DNA from: Stomorhina lunata
Lineage: Eukaryota > Arthropoda > Insecta > Diptera > Rhiniidae
Reading direction: 5' to 3'
Assembly (NCBI GenBank): GCA_933228675.1
Contig: OW121744.1
Span: 17,000,394 to 17,064,393 of the forward strand
Length of the DNA stretch: 64,000 bases
Shown: piece by piece, positions 46,804 to 57,366 of the stretch
Layout of the letters: each line of letters begins with the position of its first letter
Numbering within the stretch: the stretch's first letter is position 1
Program-made: the position numbers and the translations under genes
The notes under the pieces: model-generated
What the model saw: the letters and a program-made list of their open reading frames with translations, nothing else
Databases searched by the model: none
What the model was told of the DNA's origin: nothing

Positions 46804-49800
46804 CAGTTCTAGTTCAGTTCTAGTTCAATTCAAGTTCAGTTCTAGTTCAGTTCTAGTTCAGTTCTAGTTCAGTTCTAGTTCAGTTCTAGTTCAGTTCTAG
46901 TTCAGTTCTAGTTCAGTTCTAGTTCAGTTCTAGTTCAGTTCTAGTTCAGTTCTAGTTCAGTTCTAGTTCAGTTCTAGTTCAGTTCTAGTTCAGTTCTAGT
47001 TCAGTTCTAGTTCAGTTCTAGTTCAGTTCTAGTTCAGTTCTAGTTCAGTTCTAGTTCAGTTCTAGTTCAGTTCTAGTTCAGTTCTAGTTCAGTTCTAGTT
47101 CAGTTCTAGTTCAGTTCTAGTTCAGTTCTAGTTCAGTTCTAGTTCAGTTCTAGTTCAGTTCTAGTTCAGTTCTAGTTCAGTTCTAGTTCAGTTCTAGTTC
47201 AGTTCTAGTTCAGTTCTAGTTCAGTTCTAGTTCAGTTCTAGTTCAGTTCTAGTTCAGTTCTAGTTCAGTTCTAGTTCAGTTCTAGTTCAGTTCTAGTTCA
47301 GTTCTAGTTCAGTTCTAGTTCAGTTCTAGTTCAGTTCTAGTTCAGTTCTAGTTCAGTTCTAGTTCAGTTCTAGTTCAGTTCTAGTTCAGTTCTAGTTCAG
47401 TTCTAGTTAGTTCTAGTTCAGTTCTAGTTCAGTTCTAGTTCAGTTCTAGTTCAGTTCTAGTTCAGTTCTAGTTCAGTTCTAGTTCAGTTCTAGTTCAGTT
47501 CTAGTTCAGTTCTAGTTCAGTTCTAGTTCAGTTCTAGTTCAGTTCTAGTTCAGTTCTAGTTCAGTTCTAGTTCAGTTCTAGTTCAGTTCTAGTTCAGTTC
47601 TAGTTCAGTTCTAGTTCAGTTCTAGTTCAGTTCTAGTTCAGTTCTAGTTCAGTTCTAGTTCAGTTCTAGTTCAGTTCTAGTTCAGTTCTAGTTCAGTTCT
47701 AGTTCAGTTCTAGTTCAGTTCTAGTTCAGTTCTAGTTCAGTTCTAGTTCAGTTCTAGTTCAGTTCTAGTTCAGTTCTAGTTCAGTTCTAGTTCAGTTCTA
47801 GTTCAGTTCTAGTTCAGTTCTAGTTCAGTTCTAGTTCAGTTCTAGTTCAGTTCTAGTTCAGTTCTAGTTCAGTTCTAGTTCAGTTCTAGTTCAGTTCTAG
47901 TTCAGTTCTAGTTCAGTTCTAGTTCAGTTCTAGTTCAGTTCTAGTTCAGTTCTAGTTCAGTTCTAGTTCAGTTCTAGTTCAGTTCTAGTTCAGTTCTAGT
48001 TCAGTTCTAGTTCAGTTCTAGTTCAGTTCTAGTTCAGTTCTAGTTCAGTTCTAGTTCAGTTCTAGTTCAGTTCTAGTTCAGTTCTAGTTCAGTTCTAGTT
48101 CAGTTCTAGTTCAGTTCTAGTTCAGTTCTAGTTCAGTTCTAGTTCAGTTCTAGTTCAGTTCTAGTTCAGTTCTAGTTCAGTTCTAGTTCAGTTCTAGTTC
48201 AGTTCTAGTTCAGTTCTAGTTCAGTTCTAGTTCAGTTCTAGTTCAGTTCTAGTTCAGTTCTAGTTCAGTTCTAGTTCAGTTCTAGTTCAGTTCTAGTTCA
48301 GTTCTAGTTCAGTTCTAGTTCAGTTCTAGTTCAGTTCTAGTTCAGTTCTAGTTCAGTTCTAGTTCAGTTCTAGTTCAGTTCTAGTTCAGTTCTAGTTCAG
48401 TTCTAGTTCAGTTCTAGTTCAGTTCTAGTTCAGTTCTAGTTCAGTTCTAGTTCAGTTCTAGTTCAGTTCTAGTTCAGTTCTAGTTCAGTTCTAGTTCAGT
48501 TCTAGTTCAGTTCTAGTTCAGTTCTAGTTCAGTTCTAGTTCAGTTCTAGTTCAGTTCTAGTTCAGTTCTAGTTCAGTTCTAGTTCAGTTCTAGTTCAGTT
48601 CTAGTTCAGTTCTAGTTCAGTTCTAGTTCAGTTCTAGTTCAGTTCTAGTTCAGTTCTAGTTCAGTTCTAGTTCAGTTCTAGTTCAGTTCTAGTTCAGTTC
48701 TAGTTCAGTTCTAGTTCAGTTCTAGTTCAGTTCTAGTTCAGTTCTAGTTCAGTTCTAGTTCAGTTCTAGTTCAGTTCTAGTTCAGTTCTAGTTCAGTTCT
48801 AGTTCAGTTCTAGTTCAGTTCTAGTTCAGTTCTAGTTCAGTTCTAGTTCAGTTCTAGTTCAGTTCTAGTTCAGTTCTAGTTCAGTTCTAGTTCAGTTCTA
48901 GTTCAGTTCTAGTTCAGTTCTAGTTCAGTTCTAGTTCAGTTCTAGTTCAGTTCTAGTTCAGTTCTAGTTCAGTTCTAGTTCAGTTCTAGTTCAGTTCTAG
49001 TTCAGTTCTAGTTCAGTTCTAGTTCAGTTCTAGTTCAGTTCTAGTTCAGTTCTAGTTCAGTTCTAGTTCAGTTCTAGTTCAGTTCTAGTTCAGTTCTAGT
49101 TCAGTTCTAGTTCAGTTCTAGTTCAGTTCTAGTTCAGTTCTAGTTCAGTTCTAGTTCAGTTCTAGTTCAGTTCTAGTTCAGTTCTAGTTCAGTTCTAGTT
49201 CAGTTCTAGTTCAGTTCTAGTTCAGTTCTAGTTCAGTTCTAGTTCAGTTCTAGTTCAGTTCTAGTTCAGTTCTAGTTCAGTTCTAGTTCAGTTCTAGTTC
49301 AGTTCTAGTTCAGTTCTAGTTCAGTTCTAGTTCAGTTCTAGTTCAGTTCTAGTTCAGTTCTAGTTCAGTTCTAGTTCAGTTCTAGTTCAGTTCTAGTTCA
49401 GTTCTAGTTCAGTTCTAGTTCAGTTCTAGTTCAGTTCTAGTTCAGTTCTAGTTCAGTTCTAGTTCAGTTCTAGTTCAGTTCTAGTTCAGTTCTAGTTCAG
49501 TTCTAGTTCAGTTCTAGTTCAGTTCTAGTTCAGTTCTAGTTCAGTTCTAGTTCAGTTCTAGTTCAGTTCTAGTTCAGTTCTAGTTCAGTTCTAGTTCAGT
49601 TCTAGTTCAGTTCTAGTTCAGTTCTAGTTCAGTTCTAGTTCAGTTCTAGTTCAGTTCTAGTTCAGTTCTAGTTCAGTTCTAGTTCAGTTCTAGTTCAGTT
49701 CTAGTTCAGTTCTAGTTCAGTTCTAGTTCAGTTCTAGTTCAGTTCTAGTTCAGTTCTAGTTCAGTTCTAGTTCAGTTCTAGTTCAGTTCTAGTTCAGTTC

Positions 49801-52793
49801 TAGTTCAGTTCTAGTTCAGTTCTAGTTCAGTTCTAGTTCAGTTCTAGTTCAGTTCTAGTTCAGTTCTAGTTCAGTTCTAGTTCAGTTCTAGTTCAGTTCT
49901 AGTTCAGTTCTAGTTCAGTTCTAGTTCAGTTCTAGTTCAGTTCTAGTTCAGTTCTAGTTCAGTTCTAGTTCAGTTCTAGTTCAGTTCTAGTTCAGTTCTA
50001 GTTCAGTTCTAGTTCAGTTCTAGTTCAGTTCTAGTTCAGTTCTAGTTCAGTTCTAGTTCAGTTCTAGTTCAGTTCTAGTTCAGTTCTAGTTCAGTTCTAG
50101 TTCAGTTCTAGTTCAGTTCTAGTTCAGTTCTAGTTCAGTTCTAGTTCAGTTCTAGTTCAGTTCTAGTTCAGTTCTAGTTCAGTTCTAGTTCAGTTCTAGT
50201 TCAGTTCTAGTTCAGTTCTAGTTCAGTTCTAGTTCAGTTCTAGTTCAGTTCTAGTTCAGTTCTAGTTCAGTTCTAGTTCAGTTCTAGTTCAGTTCTAGTT
50301 CAGTTCTAGTTCAGTTCTAGTTCAGTTCTAGTTCAGTTCTAGTTCAGTTCTAGTTCAGTTCTAGTTCAGTTCTAGTTCAGTTCTAGTTCAGTTCTAGTTC
50401 AGTTCTAGTTCAGTTCTAGTTCAGTTCTAGTTCAGTTCTAGTTCAGTTCTAGTTCAGTTCTAGTTCAGTTCTAGTTCAGTTCTAGTTCAGTTCTAGTTCA
50501 GTTCTAGTTCAGTTCTAGTTCAGTTCTAGTTCAGTTCTAGTTCAGTTCTAGTTCAGTTCTAGTTCAGTTCTAGTTCAGTTCTAGTTCAGTTCTAGTTCAG
50601 TTCTAGTTCAGTTCTAGTTCAGTTCTAGTTCAGTTCTAGTTCAGTTCTAGTTCAGTTCTAGTTCAGTTCTAGTTCAGTTCTAGTTCAGTTCTAGTTCAGT
50701 TCTAGTTCAGTTCTAGTTCAGTTCTAGTTCAGTTCTAGTTCAGTTCTAGTTCAGTTCTAGTTCAGTTCTAGTTCAGTTCTAGTTCAGTTCTAGTTCAGTT
50801 CTAGTTCAGTTCTAGTTCAGTTCTAGTTCAGTTCTAGTTCAGTTCTAGTTCAGTTCTAGTTCAGTTCTAGTTCAGTTCTAGTTCAGTTCTAGTTCAGTTC
50901 TAGTTCAGTTCTAGTTCAGTTCTAGTTCAGTTCTAGTTCAGTTCTAGTTCAGTTCTAGTTCAGTTCTAGTTCAGTTCTAGTTCAGTTCTAGTTCAGTTCT
51001 AGTTCAGTTCTAGTTCAGTTCTAGTTCAGTTCTAGTTCAGTTCTAGTTCAGTTCTAGTTCAGTTCTAGTTCAGTTCTAGTTCAGTTCTAGTTCAGTTCTA
51101 GTTCAGTTCTAGTTCAGTTCTAGTTCAGTTCTAGTTCAGTTCTAGTTCAGTTCTAGTTCAGTTCTAGTTCAGTTCTAGTTCAGTTCTAGTTCAGTTCTAG
51201 TTCAGTTCTAGTTCAGTTCTAGTTCAGTTCTAGTTCAGTTCTAGTTCAGTTCTAGTTCAGTTCTAGTTCAGTTCTAGTTCAGTTCTAGTTCAGTTCTAGT
51301 TCAGTTCTAGTTCAGTTCTAGTTCAGTTCTAGTTCAGTTCTAGTTCAGTTCTAGTTCAGTTCTAGTTCAGTTCTAGTTCAGTTCTAGTTCAGTTCTAGTT
51401 CAGTTCTAGTTCAGTTCTAGTTCAGTTCTAGTTCAGTTCTAGTTCAGTTCTAGTTCAGTTCTAGTTCAGTTCTAGTTCAGTTCTAGTTCAGTTCTAGTTC
51501 AGTTCTAGTTCAGTTCTAGTTCAGTTCTAGTTCAGTTCTAGTTCAGTTCTAGTTCAGTTCTAGTTCAGTTCTAGTTCAGTTCTAGTTCAGTTCTAGTTCA
51601 GTTCTAGTTCAGTTCTAGTTCAGTTCTAGTTCAGTTCTAGTTCAGTTCTAGTTCAGTTCTAGTTCAGTTCTAGTTCAGTTCTAGTTCAGTTCTAGTTCAG
51701 TTCTAGTTCAGTTCTAGTTCAGTTCTAGTTCAGTTCTAGTTCAGTTCTAGTTCAGTTCTAGTTCAGTTCTAGTTCAGTTCTAGTTCAGTTCTAGTTCAGT
51801 TCTAGTTCAGTTCTAGTTCAGTTCTAGTTCAGTTCTAGTTCAGTTCTAGTTCAGTTCTAGTTCAGTTCTAGTTCAGTTCTAGTTCAGTTCTAGTTCAGTT
51901 CTAGTTCAGTTCTAGTTCAGTTCTAGTTCAGTTCTAGTTCAGTTCTAGTTCAGTTCTAGTTCAGTTCTAGTTCAGTTCTAGTTCAGTTCTAGTTCAGTTC
52001 TAGTTCAGTTCTAGTTCAGTTCTAGTTCAGTTCTAGTTCAGTTCTAGTTCAGTTCTAGTTCAGTTCTAGTTCAGTTCTAGTTCAGTTCTAGTTCAGTTCT
52101 AGTTCAGTTCTAGTTCTAGTTCTAGTTCTAGTTCAGTTCTAGTTCTAGTTCAGTTCTAGTTCAGTTCTAGTTCAGTTCTAGTTCAGTTCTAGTTCAGTTC
52201 TAGTTCAGTTCTAGTTCAGTTCTAGTTCAGTTCTAGTTCAGTTCTAGTTCAGTTCTAGTTCAGTTCTAGTTCAGTTCTAGTTCAGTTCTAGTTCAGTTCT
52301 AGTTCAGTTCTAGTTCAGTTCTAGTTCAGTTCTAGTTCAGTTCTAGTTCAGTTCTAGTTCAGTTCTAGTTCAGTTCTAGTTCAGTTCTAGTTCAGTTCTA
52401 GTTCAGTTCTAGTTCAGTTCTAGTTCAGTTCTAGTTCAGTTCTAGTTCAGTTCTAGTTCAGTTCTAGTTCAGTTCTAGTTCAGTTCTAGTTCAGTTCTAG
52501 TTCAGTTCTAGTTCAGTTCTAGTTCAGTTCTAGTTCAGTTCTAGTTCAGTTCTAGTTCAGTTCTAGTTCAGTTCTAGTTCAGTTCTAGTTCAGTTCTAGT
52601 TCAGTTCTAGTTCAGTTCTAGTTCAGTTCTAGTTCAGTTCTAGTTCAGTTCTAGTTCAGTTCTAGTTCAGTTCTAGTTCAGTTCTAGTTCAGTTCTAGTT
52701 CAGTTCTAGTTCAGTTCTAGTTCAGTTCTAGTTCAGTTCTAGTTCAGTTCTAGTTCAGTTCTAGTTCAGTTCTAGTTCAGTTCTAGTTCAGTT
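46804..52793 (+). repeat. 11-bp satellite CAGTTCTAGTT, ~545 near-identical units
   Basis: About 5.99 kb of the 11-mer CAGTTCTAGTT. Visible irregularities are few: two variant units near 46825, a one-base deletion near 47407, and a cluster of shortened TTCTAG units at 52109-52150. Otherwise the array is uniform end to end. The unit carries TAG on the forward strand and TGA/TAG on the reverse, so no long open frame forms. Confidence 0.97.
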
Positions 52794-52990
52794 TAATTTT
52801 AGTTTAAGTTTAGATATTAGTACAAAATTTTAATTTTAGTACAAAATTTTAATTTTAGTATAAAATTGAAATTTAAGTATAAAATTGAAATTTTACTATA
52901 AAATGAAAATTTTAGAATAAAATTTAAATTTTAGTATAAAATTTAAATTTTCGTGTAAAAAAAATTTTTGTATAAAATTTCTGTTTTCAA
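52794..52990. repeat. ~19-bp degenerate minisatellite (ATTTTAGTATAAAATT), copy 1
   Basis: Roughly ten units of about 19 bp with the phrase TTTTAGTATAAAATT and variants (TAGTACAAAATT, TTAGAATAAAATT) follow directly after the 11-bp array. The same minisatellite recurs at 54556-54640. Confidence 0.7.
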
Positions 52991-54555
52991 TTTGAACTTT
53001 ATCGCTTTTAATAAAAGAAACCAAGAATTTTAGATATAATTTGTGTCACATTTTGAAAAGGCACGTTTACATCTTGTATTTGTAGATATCAAAACTTTAC
53101 AAAATGTCACAACTTTTAATACTGATTTTATTCTGAACAAAGAAACAAAAAAAGGAACAATCCCTATTTTATGGCTGAAGACAAAAATTGTATTTTAATG
53201 AAATACGAGTAAAAAAACAAAAATATCAAACTTGGATGACTGACTGACTTACCCATTTTGATTTAAAACTAAAGGAGCTTCTTCATTTCGTCTAGTTTAT
53301 TGTCGTTTTCGTTGTAGTTTTTGATGTTGATGAAATAAATAAATGAAATGCAAATCATGTTTTTGGAAGGAACTGACAGAAGATGATGACGATGAAGATG
53401 ATCGAACAAGCAGACGCTTTTAAAGCCGCCACAAAGATGGCTTTAGGTTGTTTTTGTTTCTCTAGTTTAGATTTTCGAATGTTTGGATTGTTTTTTTTTG
53501 CTTTTTTTTTTGTAACAACAAACTATGGCAACATTGCCAAGTCATAATGTAAAGTGCACTTTAGTCAGTTTGTTACATTCATTTACAACAAGATGCAAAC
53601 TAGATGGATGCCTGATGATATGACTCTGATGGCTGTTTTGTTAACTTTGTGCTTCTTTTTTTGTCCGTCCCACCGTTTGTTTTTGCTTTAGTCTTTAAAT
53701 AGCGAAAGTCAAACGTGACGAGGTCATTGTAATCATCATCTTTAAACGCGATAGTTTAAAAATATTTGAATTTATGATGAATTTCTGTTAAATTTATTTT
53801 GTTGCTGCCTTTTTTCTTCTCAATTCATTTTGTAATTGATGGTACGAATACAAATATTTCAACGGAAATCATAACAAGTGCTTGTTATAAAAGTTCAACG
53901 TTATGTCTGGGTTATATTGATAAACTGAAGAAGAAAAACTACAGGCACTAGACCTGCAAATAAAACGGAAAGATAAAACAAATAGGGAGTGAGTGTATTA
54001 AACCGAAGAAGCCAGAAAAAGAAGAAATTCAAAAACACCTAAAAATCAGGTGCTTATATGTAAATATTCATAATTAAATAAAGGTTTTCAAAGGTTAATA
54101 GGTAAATAAATTCATTTTGTTTTGGAGTTAAAGAAAATTTTATAAAATTTTTAAAACAATTTATTAGCTTTATGGCAAGTTTGTGTCTTAAGTCTTTTGT
54201 TTTTTCTTCTAACCCTTAATATTTTTTGTTGTTTTTTTTTAACTGAAGATTTTTTTAAATTAATATCAACTTAATTTTATTTAAATTAAAACAAATTTAT
54301 TTTACAATTTCAGACTTATTTTTTTTAAACGACTCTAATTAATTCTTGTTAAAAACCTTGTTTGTTGCAAATTTATGCAAATTAATTTTACATCACTGAG
54401 TCAGGAATGACGAACATGCTTCTTGCATTTAACATTTTTGTCGTTCTGAAAGGCCTAGGGAATACAAACTATTAAACATAAATTAAAGTCACACTTTTGA
54501 CTCATATTAGGGCAGATAAGATAAAAGACTAAAACTGTTTTAAAAACAAAATTAA
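52991..54555. other. Intron 2 unique segment
   Basis: Non-repeat sequence including a less AT-rich part at about 53240-53720 (for example GACTGACTGACTTACCC, GCCGCCACAAAGATGGC, and an ATGCAAATC octamer-like word near 53350). It could contain a regulatory element, but nothing is diagnostic. One motif copy lies at 54178. Confidence 0.45.
54178..54205 (+). repeat. Dispersed CTTAAGTCTTTTGTTTT motif, copy 8
   Basis: AGTTTGTGT then CTTAAGTCTTTTGTTTTTT. It is not next to a 12-bp array, so the motif exists independently of the satellites. Confidence 0.65.
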
Positions 54556-54640
54556 CATTTTAGTATAAAATTAAAATTCTAGCATAAAATTAAAATTTTG
54601 GTATAAAATTAAAATTTTAGTATAAAAGTAAATTTTAAAA
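54556..54640. repeat. ~19-bp minisatellite, copy 2, grading into the palindromic satellite
   Basis: Four to five units with TTTTAGTATAAAATTAAAA, then TAAAAGTAAATTTTAAAAA, which looks intermediate between this minisatellite and the AAGTAAATTTTTGAAA satellite starting immediately after. Confidence 0.6.
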
Positions 54641-56145
54641 ATTTGACTAAAAAAGTAAATTTTTCAAAAAATTTACTTTTTTAGTAAATTTTTGAAAAAT
54701 TTACTCAAGAAGTAAATTTTTGAAAAATTTACTAAAAACGTAAATTTTTGAAAAATTTGCTAAAGAAGTAAATTTTTGAAAATTTTACTAAAAAAGTAAA
54801 TTTTTGAAAAATTTACTAACGAAGTAAATTTTTCAAAAAATTTACTAAAGAACTAAATTTTTGAAAAATTTACTAAAGAACTAAATTTTTGAAAAATTTA
54901 CTAAAGAAGTAAATTTTTGAAAAATTTACTAAAGAAGTAAATTTTTGAAAAATTTACTAAAGAAGTAAATTTTTGAAAAATTTACTAAAGAAGTAAATTT
55001 TCTAAAAAATTTACTAAAAAAGTAAATTTTCTAAAAAATTTACTAAAAAAGGAAATTTTCTAAAAAATTTACTAAAAAAGTAAATTTTCTAAAAAATTTA
55101 CTAAAAAAGTAAATTTTCTAAAAAATTTACTAAAAAAGTAAATTTTCTAAAAAATTTACTAAAAAAGTAAATTTTCTAAAAAATTTACTAAAAAAGTAAA
55201 TTTTCTAAAAAATTTACTAAAAAAGTAAATTTTCTAAAAAACTTACTAAAAAAGTAAATTTTCTAAAAAATTTACTGAAAAAGTAAATTTTCTAAAAAAT
55301 TTACTAAAAAAGTAAATTTTCTAAAATATTTACTAAAAAAGTAAATTTTCTAAAAAATTTACTAAAAAAGTCTAAAAAATTTACTAAAAAAGTAAATTTT
55401 CTAAAAAATTTACTAAAAAGTAAATTTTCTAAAAAATTTACTAAAAAAGTAAATTTTCTAAAAAATTTACTAAAAAAGTAAATTTTCTAAAAAATTTACT
55501 AAAAAAGTAAATTTTCTAAAAAATTTACTAAAAAAGTAAATTTTCTAAAAAATTTACTAAAAAAGTAAATTTTCTAAAAAATTTACTAAAAAAGTCTAAA
55601 AAATTTACTAAAAAAGTAAATTTTCTAAAAAATTTACTAAAAAAGTAAATTTTCTAAAAAATTTACTGAAAAAGTAAATTTTCTAAAAAATTTACTAAAA
55701 AAGTAAATTTTCTAATTTTTGAAAAATTTACTAAAAAAGTAAATTTTTGAAAAATTTACTAAAAAAGTAAATTTTTGAAAAATTTACTAAAAAAGTAAAT
55801 TTTTGAAAAATTTACTAAAAAAGTAAATTTTTGAAAAATTTACTAAAAAAGTAAATTTTTGAAAAATTTACTAAAAAAGTAAATTTTTGAAAAATTTACT
55901 AAAAAAGTAAATTTTTGAAAAATTTACTAAAGAACTAAATTTTTGAAAAATTTACTAAAGAACTAAATTTTTGAAAAATTTACTAAAGAACTAAATTTTT
56001 GAAAAATTTACTAAAGAACTAAATTTTTGAAAAATTTACTAAAGAAGTAAATTTTCGAAAGAATTTACGAAAGAAGAAAATTTTACTAAAGAAGTAAATT
56101 TTTAAAAAATTTACTTAAGAAGTAAATTTTTGAAAAATTTTCATT
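54641..56145 (-). repeat. 28/29-bp palindromic satellite, array E1
   Basis: Units join a palindromic core (AGTAAATTTTT, spacer G, AAAAATTTACT) with a linker AAAGA or AAAAA. The centre (about 55000-55710) is a homogeneous 29-bp subtype with TTTTCTAAAAAATTTACT. Both flanks carry the TTTTTGAAAAATTTACT subtype with AAAGAACT and AAAGAAGT linkers, a roughly symmetrical arrangement. A truncated AAGTCTAAAAA unit occurs twice, 224 bp apart (55370 and 55594). The linker ACTAAAGAAGT is the reverse complement of the one in E2. Confidence 0.93.
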
Positions 56146-57366
56146 TGCTTTAAAAAATTTATAATTTTTTACCTCGAGCTTCAGTTCCCTTAAACTGCAG
56201 GGTTTCATTTTATCGACTTATGCTTGAAGCTTATGCGTGAGTGTTTCGTGCTGACAGAATTAATTAATAGACATTTTAAATGCTTGTGCTGATCTTGACT
56301 CCGTTTAACTTCATGTGGCAGTTAATGGTGACAGAGCTGACAAATAAAGGAGCTGTTTCCTTGGTCTAAGCTACTGAATTTAACTTTACGATCCTTAGCA
56401 AATTATAAAAAATGTTTGGCTGTAAATGATTTGAAGGGTTTATATATTTTAATGCCTCCTAAGACATTTATATGGTGTTTAATGATAGTGTCAAGCACTA
56501 ATTATTCAAATGTCAAAAAAGGTCTTTAAGGAAATAAAAGCAATTTTTGTATTATTAAACTTATTAGTCACCGTAAAATGTCACATTTACAACTTAAAAT
56601 TTTTAGGTTTAATTTTCTTGAGTACTAAACAAACAATTCCGCCTTAGATCCTTCCTTAAAGGCGCCACTAGGCCAAAACTATTATTTACCATAAATTCAT
56701 CTAAGGCCTGTGGGTGTCTTTTTACTTCTATAAAATTTGAATTTGAAATAAAATTGAAATTTTAAACAATAAATCATGATTTTATTAACTCTTTATAAAT
56801 TATAAAATCCATTGAATTTGGGTTTTTCTTTTAACTAGAATTAGATATAAATGGCTTGACATATTGTCATCTAGTGATAGATAGTGTAAATGCTAAAATT
56901 AAATTTTGTTACCATTTACTATTTTAGCAAAATTATAAATGGGATTTTTTTTTTTTTTTTTCTTGAATCCAAAAAAATAAGCAAATCTAAATGTTCTGGT
57001 CACCAATATTTCAACATAATAAAAAATAAAGTGAATACAATGAAATAGAATAAAAACACCACAAAGCCTCTATCATATAAATTCAAGGAGTGCCACCACC
57101 AGCCCAAGTTCTTTCTCGTTGTTATGAATCGAAAAATAAGAATCAAATAAATTATGTTAACAGTGGCGACGGAAAGACAGACGGACAGACAAAGATACCG
57201 AATAAAAATATAGGTTAAATAACAACTATTTAACATAACAAAACAACAGTTACCAGAATTTATTTGTTTAAAATTTTTTATATTTCTTAAGCTAAAATAT
57301 AAAGAAAACCATTAAAATCATGTAAATGGAATAAAATTTGCATGCAAAAATTGTGATTGTAATATT
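56146..57366. other. Spacer between inverted arrays E1 and E2
   Basis: About 1.2 kb of unique intronic sequence. A short GTCY-type microsatellite (minus strand, about 57170-57195, GACAGACGGACAGACAAAG) lies inside a 78-codon minus-strand frame that has no recognisable domain and is treated as chance. No exon is seen. Confidence 0.5.

Noticed and set aside
57000..57236. 78-codon minus-strand frame with hydrophobic stretches
   Set aside because: It lies in an intron on the antisense strand, contains a CLSVCLSV part produced by a GTCY microsatellite, and has no recognised domain or supporting context.
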